A stretch of DNA of 64,000 nucleotides from Frigoriglobus tundricola (GTDB lineage: Bacteria > Planctomycetota > Planctomycetia > Gemmatales > Gemmataceae), in NCBI RefSeq assembly GCF_013128195.2, contig NZ_CP053452.2:1612001-1676000 (forward strand). Direction: 5' to 3'. Below, piece after piece: positions 28,261 through 37,022 of the stretch. The notes below the pieces were generated by a model. The model was not told the DNA's origin. It was given only the letters and a program-made list of their open reading frames with translations, and searched no databases. The position numbers and the translations under genes are program-made. The stretch's first letter is position 1; the number at the start of each line of letters is the position of its first letter.

Positions 28261-29046
28261 TCACGCCATCAGCACGAGCATGTACAGCAGGTACATGATG
28301 AACCCGACGCACAGCGGGATGCCGTAGGGCAGCTTCGTCCACCGGCTCCGCCGCGCCTGGGCCTGTCGGGTCGCGGCGCTCACCTGGCCGGTGCCGAACA
28401 GTTGCAGGTCGTTGAAGATCTCGCGGACGATCCCCGCGTTCTGGCTGAACTGGCGGCGGATCAGGATGATCACCATCCCGAACGCCCCGCCCACGATCGC
28501 GCCGAAGCAGAACGCCCAGAACACCACGCCCAGCCCGTGCAGCCCGGTCGGGCTGGTCGTGCCGAAGTAGGCCCCGACCCAGGCCCCGAACCCCATCTGC
28601 ATCTTCACGTCGCCCTCGCCGACGCCGCGGATGGCGAGCATCGGGAGCAACAGGAAGAAGCCCATGAACGTGCCGAGGACCGCGACGCCGAAGCCGCCGG
28701 TGCCGGCGTCCACGGGCACGCCGAAGTCGTGCAGCGCGCCGAGCGCCCAGCCGCTGAGGACCAGGGGCAGGGTGATCCAGTTGGGCACCTTCAGCGCCCA
28801 GCCGTCGATGACCGCGGCCAGGATCATGCCGACGCTGATGACGACCAGCGGGCCGGCGTTGAGGCCCTCCGGCCACACCGCGGCCCAGGCCAGGTGCGCC
28901 AGGAACGAGGCCGCGACCCAGAGCACGGCGAGGGCCGGCATCCGGGCCATCTGGAGGACGAACGCCCGGTCGATGCCGAGCGAGTCGTCGTGCGGGGCGA
29001 GCGGTTGCGGGGCGGTCGTCGGCATCACGGGGGCGGGGCTGCTCAT
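28261..29046 (-). CDS. cpaA: Prepilin peptidase, A24 family (CpaA/TadV-like)
   Basis: This 261-aa multi-pass inner-membrane aspartic protease cleaves Flp prepilins. The two catalytic aspartates are visible in AAVIDGWALKVPN and in GVGEGDVKMQMGFGAWVG (the GxGD motif). Six or so hydrophobic helices are present. The N-terminal methylation domain of PilD is missing, as expected for the Tad branch. The ATG at 29046 was chosen; the longer frame upstream is low-complexity and overlaps the intergenic region. The gene lies 164 bp downstream of the second pilin gene. Confidence 0.93.
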   Translation of the reverse strand: MSSPAPVMPTTAPQPLAPHDDSLGIDRAFVLQMARMPALAVLWVAASFLAHLAWAAVWPEGLNAGPLVVISVGMILAAVIDGWALKVPNWITLPLVLSGWALGALHDFGVPVDAGTGGFGVAVLGTFMGFFLLLPMLAIRGVGEGDVKMQMGFGAWVGAYFGTTSPTGLHGLGVVFWAFCFGAIVGGAFGMVIILIRRQFSQNAGIVREIFNDLQLFGTGQVSAATRQAQARRSRWTKLPYGIPLCVGFIMYLLYMLVLMA

Positions 29047-29210
29047 CGGTCGGTCACCTCGGTCGCGGGTACGGGTTACGGTTCGGGATCCGGTTCTGTG
29101 GCCCCTGGTGATCGCGGTCGGGCGCCCGGTGGGGCGGGCTTCGTGGCGCGACGCGGGCCGGGCCGCCAGAGCGGCCCGGCCCGCGTTGAACGAACTCGGT
29201 CCGAACGGCC

Positions 29211-29411
29211 TTAGCTGGCGGTCGAGCCACCCGCCGGCGGCTTGATCGACGAGCCGACGAAGCTGAACGTACTGTTCGCGTTCTGGCCGAGGGTGGTGAT
29301 GGCGGCGATGCACACCACAACGATCAGCGCGAGCATCACGGCGTACTCGACAGCGGTCGGGCCGTCTTCGGCCTTGAGGAACGACACCAGGTTCTTGGTC
29401 AGGCTGCGCAT
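29211..29411 (-). CDS. flp: Flp family type IVb pilin (copy 2)
   Basis: This 66-aa prepilin has a short basic leader (MRSLTKNLVSFLKAEDG) and the cleavage/packing motif G-PTAVEY, in which Glu5 and Tyr6 of the mature pilin are diagnostic of Flp pilins. A hydrophobic helix (AVMLALIVVVCIAAITTLG) and a short polar tail (NANSTFSFVGSSIKPP) follow. GGGAG lies upstream of the ATG. It is closely related to the pilin gene 100 bp upstream, indicating tandem duplication, but the tail sequence differs. Confidence 0.96.
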   Translation of the reverse strand: MRSLTKNLVSFLKAEDGPTAVEYAVMLALIVVVCIAAITTLGQNANSTFSFVGSSIKPPAGGSTAS

Positions 29412-29511
29412 GGTCCGATCTCCCGTTGTTGGTTGAGTAAGTGGGTCTGGTATCTGCGCGGCACCGGGGTCCCCGTCCCGGCGCCCCGCGGCGGGCCGTT
29501 GCGTTCGAGGG

Positions 29512-29712
29512 TCACGACCCCGAACCGCTTGGGGGCTTGACGCCCTGCAAGCTCAAATTGTTGTACATCGCGCTCGTCGAACCACCGATGTTGCTGATCG
29601 CTGCTACCAAGACCACGATGATCAGCGCCAGCATCACGGCGTACTCGACGGCGGTCGGGCCGTCCTCCTTCTTCAAGAAGGCGACGACCCTCTTTGTGAA
29701 CCGGCCGAGCAT
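29512..29712 (-). CDS. flp: Flp family type IVb pilin (copy 1)
   Basis: This 66-aa prepilin is of the same length as its neighbour: leader MLGRFTKRVVAFLKKEDG, cleavage motif G-PTAVEY, hydrophobic helix VMLALIIVVLVAAISNIGG, tail SAMYNNLSLQGVKPPSG. As the first gene of the tad run it is probably the most strongly transcribed. The two pilins differ mainly in the last ~25 residues, which would form the exposed pilus surface. Confidence 0.96.
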   Translation of the reverse strand: MLGRFTKRVVAFLKKEDGPTAVEYAVMLALIIVVLVAAISNIGGSTSAMYNNLSLQGVKPPSGSGS

Positions 29713-30014
29713 GGCTTCACTCCGGGTGTTGCGCGAGCCGGCTGGACCCGGCCTCGGTCGCGCGATCCCGGCTCCGCACTCCCGTCGGTTCGCCGATTCG
29801 TTGGGCGCTTCGAGTCAGTCTCCTGCCCGTTTGACCCCTCGAACTTGCGACCGCGACCGGGGCGGCCGGGTGTCGTCTCGAACCGAGCCGGTGTAACCAG
29901 ACGACCCGTTCACGCCTGAACCGTAGAACGGTCGCTCGGCGTGTCAAATCAGCGATTTGTCTATTTACCCGGGGTTTGACGGGAATTCGGACGGTGCGGG
30001 TCGTGGGAGACCAC
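29713..30014. promoter_or_regulatory. Region upstream of the tad run
   Basis: This 302-bp gap lies between the first pilin gene and the phosphotransferase gene, which points the same way and ends at 30015. It should contain the main tad promoter. An AT-richer patch near 29935..29975 (TGTCAAATCAGCGATTTGTCTATTTACC) includes the small palindrome AAATCAGCGATTT. No consensus promoter can be assigned with confidence. Confidence 0.35.
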
Positions 30015-30983
30015 CTAGACGTGCGGGATCGGACCGACGCGCGCGAGGAGCGCCGCGATCCGGGCGGCGGTCGCGCGGGGAGCGGGGACCGCCTCGCGCC
30101 GCAGCACAAGTCGGACGAGCCAGCCGAGGACCGAGCACACGGCCCCCGTGCGGGCCAGCAGTTGCGCGAATTCGGTCGTGGCCTCAAAAGTGGGATTCAC
30201 CCCACGATACACAGCCAGTCCGGCGCCGAAGAGGGCGTCATCGGGTCCGGCGTAATCGCTGAGCAGGCGGGCCAGATCGACCGCGGGGTGATCCGCACCC
30301 GCGGCCCCATAATCGATGATTCCGCCGACGCGCCCGCCTTCAAAAAGGACGTGGTCGGCGCGCAAATCGCGCACGCACGGTTGGAGAACGACGGCCCGGT
30401 GCTCCCACGGCCGCAGTGCCCGGACCGCCCCCGGTGCGGCCCGCGCGGCGGCGGCGAGCGCGTGGCGGAGAACGGGGTCGAGGTCGGGTGAAACGGGCGG
30501 GAGCGCGTCCGGTCCCGCGCGGAGGATCGGTTCGGTCTCGGTCAGAATGCGGAGCCGGTTCTGCACGCCGGGGCACGGGCCGAGGCGCGATGTGGCCGCC
30601 CAAGTGGCGTGTAACTGGGCGACCGCCGCGCACGCGGCCGCCACCTCCGCTGCGGTGGGCGCCGAACAGGGCCGGCCGGGCATCCACCGGCAACAGTCCC
30701 ACACGCGGTCGGCTTCGGTCACGAGGGTGTGCCCGTCGCCACCGGCCAAGGCGCCCGGCACGAAGGGCAAGTGCGCGGCCAGCGAGAGCCACGTGTGAAC
30801 CTGCCGAACACGCTCGGGGCGAGTGCCCGCAGGCCACGCTTTCAGCGCGACGCGGGCAGTGTCGTTCTCGCCCCCGCACCACACGACCGCGCCGCTGAAG
30901 CCATCGGGCGCGCGGTGCCACCGCAGGCCGCGCGTGTGCGGCGCGAAATAAGCGAGTACGGGAAACGGGGGGTACGGGCTCAC
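30015..30983 (-). CDS. Aminoglycoside phosphotransferase (APH)-like kinase
   Basis: This 322-aa protein has the APH/choline-kinase fold. N-lobe features are VALKAWPAG and an ATP region. The C-lobe contains a modified Brenner motif, RDLRADHVLFEG, where HGDxxxxN is usual, then the DFG-equivalent GIIDYGAAGADHPAVDLARL. The catalytic Asp seems kept, but the usual His and Asn are replaced by Arg and His, so the substrate may be atypical. Homologues act on aminoglycosides, homoserine, choline or proteins, and nothing here singles one out. It stands alone between the tad and nuo loci. Confidence 0.75.
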   Translation of the reverse strand: MSPYPPFPVLAYFAPHTRGLRWHRAPDGFSGAVVWCGGENDTARVALKAWPAGTRPERVRQVHTWLSLAAHLPFVPGALAGGDGHTLVTEADRVWDCCRWMPGRPCSAPTAAEVAAACAAVAQLHATWAATSRLGPCPGVQNRLRILTETEPILRAGPDALPPVSPDLDPVLRHALAAAARAAPGAVRALRPWEHRAVVLQPCVRDLRADHVLFEGGRVGGIIDYGAAGADHPAVDLARLLSDYAGPDDALFGAGLAVYRGVNPTFEATTEFAQLLARTGAVCSVLGWLVRLVLRREAVPAPRATAARIAALLARVGPIPHV

Positions 30984-31147
30984 ACCGGCAGTTTAACCGA
31001 ACAGGGCACCGGTGTGGGGGCCACCCGAACCATGTGCGGGTACGCCGGCGCGACCCGCCGCCCTGGCGGGTGGGCTCACGCCAAGCCCTTACCGAAGAAA
31101 CTCGACCCAGCCCCCGGGAGGGAGCGGAGGGAACGGTCCGACACACC

Positions 31148-32728
31148 TCACCGCGCGTCGGCGGTGGCTCTTGCGGGCACCGTCGGGACCGGGGCGGCCT
31201 TGCGGGCGGCGCGGGCGATCGGTTCCGGGTAGATGCCGAAGAAAAGGGTCCCGGCGGCCAGCGCAACGGCGGCCAGGAACGTGGGCACGGACCGCGACGT
31301 CGCGGCCGGCCGGATCGGGGTGCGCAGGTACATCACCCCGACGACGCGCAGGTAGTAGTACGCGCCGACGGCCGCGTTCACGGCCGCGAACACCGCCATG
31401 ACCTCGTACAGGTTCCGCATCACCGGCGTGTCGGTCGGCGCGGAGAACGCGCCGACGAACAGCAGGAACTTGCCCGCGAACCCCGCGGTGAGCGGCAGAC
31501 CGATCAGGCTGAACATGAACACCGCCATCGCCCCGGCGGAGATCGGGTTCGTCTGCCCCAGACCGGCGAGGTCGTCGATGGACTCGACCGGCCGCTCCGG
31601 CGTGCTGAGGAACAGGATCACCGCGAACGCCCCGACGGTCATCATGCCGTAGGCGACGAGGTACACCAGGACCGCGTCGATCCCGCCCACGTCGGGCGTG
31701 CTGTGCGCGTCCGGGAGCGAACTCGCGACCACCACGCCCATGAGCATGTACCCGCCGTGGGCCACGCCGGAGTACGCGAGCATCCGGCGGACGTTGTCCT
31801 GCAACAGCGCCAGCATGTTGCCCAGGCACATCGTCATCACGGCCAGGATCCAGAGCAGCAGCGGCACCTGCGTGTTCGTGTCGAACGGGAGGTTCCGGAC
31901 GTCGGCGCCGAGCAGGCCGAACACGCGGGCCAGCGCGACGAACCCGGCCACCTTGGGGAAGAACGCGAGCTGCGCGATCACCCCGGCCGGCCCGCCCTCG
32001 TACACGTCCGGCGCGTAGAAGTGGAACGGCACCGCCGTGACGCGGAACCCGACCGCCGCGATCACCATCACCGCGGCCAGGAGCGCCATCGGGTTGGGCG
32101 CGACCCGCGGCCCCACGTCGGCGTGGGCCTTGGTCAGCGCGTCGGCGATGACGGTCAGGTTCGTGCTGCCGGTCAGCCCGTACAGGTAGCTGAAGCCGAA
32201 CAGCATGACGGCCGAGGACATCACGCTCAGGAGGAAGTACTTGACCGCGGCCTCCTGACTCAGCTTCGACCGGGCCGGCAGGTACAGCAGAATGTAAGTC
32301 GGGATGGAGATCAGCTCGAGCGACAGGAACAGGGTGATCAGATCGTTCGCCCGGCCGACGAGCGACACCCCGGCCGCGGCCACGAGGAGGCAGGCGTAAT
32401 ACTCGGCGGCGTTCGAGCGCTCCACCTCGCCCCACGCCACGAACAGCAGCACGAGTGCGGCGATCAGGGCGACCCAGCGGACGAACTCGGCGGCGCCGTC
32501 CGGGACGAGCGGCGCGGCGGTGAGGACGTCCGGCACCGGCGCCGGTACGGTGACGGCCAGCGCCGCGGCCAGACCCACGCCGAGGAGCGAGACGGCGAAC
32601 CAGAGGCGCCGGTGGCTGTACACGCAGCCGAACAGGAACAGGACGCACGCCGTTCCGACCAGCGCGATCTCCGGCGCGGCGAGGGCGAACACGCCCTTGA
32701 ACGTCTGTTGCAGCAGCGGGTCGGTCAT
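31148..32728 (-). CDS. nuoN: NADH-quinone oxidoreductase subunit N
   Basis: This 526-aa antiporter-like membrane subunit of complex I has about 14 transmembrane helices. Key segments are ISIPTYILLYLPARSKLSQEAAVKYFLLS (split here as ISIPTYILLY and SQEAAVKYFL, with the conserved lysine), the discontinuous-helix region MLAYSGVAHGGYMLMG and LIGLPLTAGFAGKFLLF. The ATG at 32728 is used; the longer frame is low-complexity. It is the last gene of the nuo operon and pumps protons with NuoL and NuoM. Confidence 0.96.
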   Translation of the reverse strand: MTDPLLQQTFKGVFALAAPEIALVGTACVLFLFGCVYSHRRLWFAVSLLGVGLAAALAVTVPAPVPDVLTAAPLVPDGAAEFVRWVALIAALVLLFVAWGEVERSNAAEYYACLLVAAAGVSLVGRANDLITLFLSLELISIPTYILLYLPARSKLSQEAAVKYFLLSVMSSAVMLFGFSYLYGLTGSTNLTVIADALTKAHADVGPRVAPNPMALLAAVMVIAAVGFRVTAVPFHFYAPDVYEGGPAGVIAQLAFFPKVAGFVALARVFGLLGADVRNLPFDTNTQVPLLLWILAVMTMCLGNMLALLQDNVRRMLAYSGVAHGGYMLMGVVVASSLPDAHSTPDVGGIDAVLVYLVAYGMMTVGAFAVILFLSTPERPVESIDDLAGLGQTNPISAGAMAVFMFSLIGLPLTAGFAGKFLLFVGAFSAPTDTPVMRNLYEVMAVFAAVNAAVGAYYYLRVVGVMYLRTPIRPAATSRSVPTFLAAVALAAGTLFFGIYPEPIARAARKAAPVPTVPARATADAR

Positions 32729-32841
32729 TGGGGTCGCGTGTTGGGTGTTTTCGTTTGGGGCGGGCCGGCTCTCGCGAGCCGCGCCGTTCCCGTTTGGGGC
32801 CGCACCGGGCACGAACTCGCGTTCCGGGTGATTGGGCGGCC

Positions 32842-34965
32842 CTACTCTTCGCCCGGTGGCGGGCCTTTCGGCCCAGCGGGTGGGAGCGCGGGCGGTCCGC
32901 CCTTCTGTCCGCCGCCCTTGCCGCCACCGCCTTTGCCGCCTCCCCCGCCCTTCTGTCCGCCGCCTTTCGGCGCTGCCTGTTTGGTCAGTACGGCCGGTGC
33001 GCTCGGAACCACGAGCGGCTCGTCGGACACGTAGCGGACGCCGGCGGCGCGGGCGCGAGCGGCGTCGCCGATGTTGGACAGCACCCGCACGTCGGCGGCG
33101 AGCGTGTTAATGACCGGTTGGGGGACGAGCCCGAGCAGCAGGCACAGCCCGGCGAGCGACCCGAACGCGAAGAACTCGCGCCGCGACACGTCGCGGGCCG
33201 GCGCATCGGGGGCGACCGGTTCCGGCTCCTTCACCGGGTTGAAGAACACCCGCTGGAGCATCGTCAGGGTGTACCACGCGCTCAGGAAGATGCCGACGGC
33301 CGCGACCACCGCCAGCCCCAGGCGGCCCGCGCCGGGGTTGCGGGCGTCGAACAGGCCGCCCAGCATCAGCATCTCGCTCACGAAGTTGTTCAGGCCGGGC
33401 AGGCCGACGCTCGCCAGGCACAGGACGAACGTGAGTACGGCGAACCGCGGGAACCGGCCCATCAGGCCGCCGAACTTCGCCATCTCCGTGGTGCGGTACC
33501 GGTCCGTCAGGAACCCGAGCACGGCGAACAGCGCGCCGGTGCTCAGCCCGTGGTTCACCATGTGCAGGGTCGCCCCGGTCAGCCCCTCTTTGTTGAACGC
33601 GAACAGCGCCAGCACCAGGAACCCGAGGTGCGAGACGGAGCTGTAGGCGATCACCATCTTCATGTCCTTGGACGCGTAGGCGCAGAGGGCCGCGTACACG
33701 ATGCCGAACGCGGCCAGCGACCCGATGGCGGGCAGGCCGTAGGCGAGCGCGGCGTCCGGCACGAGCGGCAGCACCAGCCGGAGGATGCCGAACGTGCCGA
33801 GCTTCGCCATCACGGCAGACAGCAGCACCACCACGCCGGTCGGTGCCTCGCCGTAGGCGGCCGGGAGCCAGGTGTGGAACGGCCAGATCGGCACCTTCAC
33901 CATGAACCCGGCCATGAGCGCGATGAAGAGCCAGAACTGCGCCGCCAGGTGCTTCGCCCGCACCTGCTGGGCCTCGGCCTGGACCCGGCGCGCCGAGTCG
34001 AGCGTCCGCTCCGCGGCCCGGACCTGTTCGGCCGTGGCCCCGGGCCGCGCCCGCTCGGTCGTCACGAACTGCTCCACCTCCGCGAGGCGGACGTTCGCCG
34101 TGGCCTCCGCGGCGGCCCACACCTGCACGTTGCCCATCAGGTCGGGAAGGGAGAACGTGAGCGGTCCGCGCTTCGCCATCACCCAGTCGGTCGCCGGCTG
34201 GTTCGGCGGCCCCGACTGGATCACGGCCTCGCTCACCCGCCTCCCGAGTGCGTCCACCGGGGTCGGGTTGGTGAGGACGACCCCGACCACGCCCAGGAGC
34301 GTGAGCAGGCTGCCGGCGAGCGTGTAGAGGAAGAACTTGCGGGCGGCGTCGCGGCGCCCGGAGCCCACGCCCCACCGGCCGATGAGGAAGAAGGCCGGGA
34401 TCAGGGTCAGCTCGAAGAACACATAAAACAGCATCACGTCGAACGACAGGAACGCCCCAACGAGTCCCGCCTGGAGCAGGAACAGCCAGCCGTAGAAGGC
34501 ACCGGGCCGGTCCGTGACGGACTCCCAGGAGATCAGGACGGCCGGGGGCAGCATGACGGCGGCGAGCGCCACCAGCCACAGGTTCAGGCCGTCGATGCCG
34601 AGGAACAGTTGAACATCGGGCGCGAACCGGCCGGGGGCATTGGGGGCCGAGGACAGGTGCAGCAGGGTCCACTCGGTGCGGCCGTCGGCGCCGTCCGACC
34701 GGCTCGCGGTGTCACCGGGTACGTACTCGGGCTGGAACCGCTGGAGCACCGAGTCGCCGCGCTGGTACGCGGAGGTTTCCGTCCGGTAGCCGAGCGCCGG
34801 AATGGCGACCCCCACCACCGCCGCCGCCAGGCCGAGGTTGAACAGCGCGGCCAAAAGTGCCACGCGCCGGGCCACGCAGCCGGACACCGATACCACCGCG
34901 GCGGACACCAGCGGCACCAGCACCAGCAGCAGAACCAGGACGCGGCCGACGGCGTGAATAGTCAT
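32842..34965 (-). CDS. nuoM: NADH-quinone oxidoreductase subunit M with a Gly/Lys-rich tail
   Basis: This ~707-aa membrane subunit is well above the ~500 aa of E. coli NuoM. Core motifs are present: ELTLIPAFFLIGRWG, WPFHTWLPAAYGEAP, VIAYSSVSHLGFLVL, MVNHGLSTGALFAVLGFL and LPGLNNFVSEMLMLGG. Extra material includes a polar insertion at ~240-330 (helical, rich in Ala/Arg/Glu) and a C-terminal tail of about 45 residues built of glycine-lysine-glutamine and proline (32842..32990). The start at 34965 (ATG) is assumed; a TTG two codons upstream is possible. A GC-poorer inverted repeat separates it from nuoL. Confidence 0.95.
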   Translation of the reverse strand: MTIHAVGRVLVLLLVLVPLVSAAVVSVSGCVARRVALLAALFNLGLAAAVVGVAIPALGYRTETSAYQRGDSVLQRFQPEYVPGDTASRSDGADGRTEWTLLHLSSAPNAPGRFAPDVQLFLGIDGLNLWLVALAAVMLPPAVLISWESVTDRPGAFYGWLFLLQAGLVGAFLSFDVMLFYVFFELTLIPAFFLIGRWGVGSGRRDAARKFFLYTLAGSLLTLLGVVGVVLTNPTPVDALGRRVSEAVIQSGPPNQPATDWVMAKRGPLTFSLPDLMGNVQVWAAAEATANVRLAEVEQFVTTERARPGATAEQVRAAERTLDSARRVQAEAQQVRAKHLAAQFWLFIALMAGFMVKVPIWPFHTWLPAAYGEAPTGVVVLLSAVMAKLGTFGILRLVLPLVPDAALAYGLPAIGSLAAFGIVYAALCAYASKDMKMVIAYSSVSHLGFLVLALFAFNKEGLTGATLHMVNHGLSTGALFAVLGFLTDRYRTTEMAKFGGLMGRFPRFAVLTFVLCLASVGLPGLNNFVSEMLMLGGLFDARNPGAGRLGLAVVAAVGIFLSAWYTLTMLQRVFFNPVKEPEPVAPDAPARDVSRREFFAFGSLAGLCLLLGLVPQPVINTLAADVRVLSNIGDAARARAAGVRYVSDEPLVVPSAPAVLTKQAAPKGGGQKGGGGGKGGGGKGGGQKGGPPALPPAGPKGPPPGEE

Positions 34966-34970
34966 CTTCA

Positions 34971-35045
34971 ATAGTGGGCAGTTGGCAGGGGACAGTGGGC
35001 AGTGAAGAAGCCGGTTGTGCCTTCAACTGCCCAGAGCCCACTATC
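34971..35045. repeat. Inverted repeat in the nuoL-nuoM gap
   Basis: ATAGTGGGCAGTTGGCAG at 34971 faces CAACTGCCCAGAGCCCACTAT ending at 35044. The two arms pair imperfectly over about 16 bp. GGACAGTGGGCAGTG between them is a partial direct copy of the left arm. Confidence 0.7.
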
Positions 35046-35060
35046 CACCGCTCACACTCC

Positions 35061-37022
35061 CTAGCGTGTGATGCGGAACACGACGAACGACAAAAACACG
35101 GCAAGCCCGAGGGCCATCGAGAGCGCGTAAAACTGCACCAGCCCGTTCTGGATCGGCCGCACCCACTGGCCGACGAACCGCGGGACCGCGGCGATCAGGC
35201 GCGTCAGCGCGTCGAGGAAGCCGTCGAACACGCGCGCCAGGAACGCCACCACCGCCGCGGGGCGAACCAGAACGGTCTGATAGATCTCGTCCACGTACAA
35301 CTTGTGCCGCGAGAGCGCGAACACGAAATCCAGTCCGGGCGGGACCCTCTCCGCCCCGCCGGCGCCGTACAGCACGAACGCGGCACCGATCCCGCCCAGC
35401 GCCAGGACCGTACTCACGCCGATCAGCGTCCAGTTCAGGTGGTGCGCGATGTGCGCGGCGTGGGCCGACTGGTGGGCCTGCGACAGCGACGGGCTGGTTT
35501 CCAGGAACTCCGTGAACCAGTGCGTGAACGGCTGCAACACGATGCCGACGAACACCGCGCCGATGGCGAGAACCACGAGGGGGATCGTCATCGACGACGG
35601 CGACTCGTGGGCGTGGTGCCCGGCCTCTTCGGGCACCCGCTCGGGCCCCCAGAAGGTGAGGAAGTACGCGCGGAACGTGTAGAACGCGGTCAGGAACGCG
35701 GTCGCGCACGCCACGATGAACAGCGCGAAGTACCCGGCGGTGTACGGGCTGCTGCCCTCGCTCGCCTCCGTGAGCGATTCGAGGATCAGGTCCTTGCTCC
35801 AGAACCCCGACAGGAGCGGCACGCCGGCGAGGGCCGCGGCGCCGCAGAGGAACGCGACGTGCGTGATCGGCATCAGCTTCCGCAGCCCGCCGAACTTCCG
35901 CACGTCGATGACGCCGCCCATCGCGTGCATCACGCTCCCGGCGGAGAGGAACAGGAGCGCCTTGAAGAACGCGTGGGTGAACAGGTGGAACATCGCCGCG
36001 CCCACCGCGAACGCCGGGTCGATCGCGCCGCCGGTGCCGAGCGCCATGAACATGAACCCGAGCTGGCTAACGGTCGAGTACGCGAGGACGCGCTTGAGGT
36101 CGGTTTGGGCGAGGGCGATGAACGCCGCCAATAGGGCCGTGATGCCGCCGATCCACGAGACGATGATCTGTGCGTCCGGGGCCAGCACGAACAGCGGGGC
36201 GCAGCGGGCGAGCAGGTACACGCCGGCCGTCACCATCGTGGCCGCGTGGATGAGCGCGGAGACGGGCGTCGGGCCCTCCATCGCGTCCGGGAGCCACACG
36301 TACAGCGGGAACTGCGCGCTCTTGCCCACGGCCCCGCAGAACAGCAGAAGGCACGCGGTCGTCAGCGCCGCGGGGTCCGGCGGGTGCGTGGCAATGTGGT
36401 TGAAGAGCAGGGTCAGGTCGGTGTGCCACCCGCCCATGCGCCACAGGAAGAAGATGCCGAGCAGGAACCCGGTGTCGCCCACGCGTGTGTACAGGAACGC
36501 CTTGCGGGCGGCGGCGGCGGCGCTGGGCTTCTCGTAGTAGTAGCCGATCAGCAGGTACGAGCAGAGGCCGACGCCCTCCCAGAAGGCGACGAGCACGAGG
36601 AAGTTGTTCGCGAGCACCAGCCCGCACATGCTGAACACGAACAGGCTCATCACCGCGAAGTAGCGGGGGAAGCCCTTGTCCCCGTGCATGTAGCCGCCGG
36701 AGAAGACCGCGATGAACGTGGCGATGAACGTGATCATGGCGAGCATGATCGCGGACAGCGCGTCCACGTTGATCGTGAACCGCACCTTCAGGTGCCCGGC
36801 GGCGAACCATGTCACCGGGTCGGACACGTACTGCGACTGGCCGCCATCGAGAACCTTGGTGAGCAACAGGGCCGCAACCACGGCCGCCGTGGCACAGGCG
36901 CCGATGAGCGGCAGGTGGGCGTAGTTTCTGAGCGCCGGCAGCCCGCAAAAGAGCCAAGCGATGAGGGCCGCGGCCAGCGGCAGCCCGAGGACAATAAACG
37001 CGAGGCCGATCGGGTCAGACAC
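35061..37022 (-). CDS. nuoL: NADH-quinone oxidoreductase subunit L
   Basis: This 653-aa membrane subunit contains FWEGVGLCSYLLIGYYYEKP, FPLYVWLPDAMEGPTPVSAL, AYSTVSQLGFMFMALG, LFTHAFFKALLFLSAGSVMH and PLLSGFWSKD, all typical of NuoL. The long C-terminal lateral helix region is present. The start is a GTG at 37022 that overlaps the end of nuoK by 8 bp (GTGTCTGA), indicating translational coupling. It is the distal proton pump of complex I. Confidence 0.97.
   Translation of the reverse strand: MSDPIGLAFIVLGLPLAAALIAWLFCGLPALRNYAHLPLIGACATAAVVAALLLTKVLDGGQSQYVSDPVTWFAAGHLKVRFTINVDALSAIMLAMITFIATFIAVFSGGYMHGDKGFPRYFAVMSLFVFSMCGLVLANNFLVLVAFWEGVGLCSYLLIGYYYEKPSAAAAARKAFLYTRVGDTGFLLGIFFLWRMGGWHTDLTLLFNHIATHPPDPAALTTACLLLFCGAVGKSAQFPLYVWLPDAMEGPTPVSALIHAATMVTAGVYLLARCAPLFVLAPDAQIIVSWIGGITALLAAFIALAQTDLKRVLAYSTVSQLGFMFMALGTGGAIDPAFAVGAAMFHLFTHAFFKALLFLSAGSVMHAMGGVIDVRKFGGLRKLMPITHVAFLCGAAALAGVPLLSGFWSKDLILESLTEASEGSSPYTAGYFALFIVACATAFLTAFYTFRAYFLTFWGPERVPEEAGHHAHESPSSMTIPLVVLAIGAVFVGIVLQPFTHWFTEFLETSPSLSQAHQSAHAAHIAHHLNWTLIGVSTVLALGGIGAAFVLYGAGGAERVPPGLDFVFALSRHKLYVDEIYQTVLVRPAAVVAFLARVFDGFLDALTRLIAAVPRFVGQWVRPIQNGLVQFYALSMALGLAVFLSFVVFRITR

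Noticed and set aside
31034-33034. A 666-codon plus-strand frame
   Set aside because: It is antisense to nuoN and nuoM, with no family motif; it is a compositional shadow.
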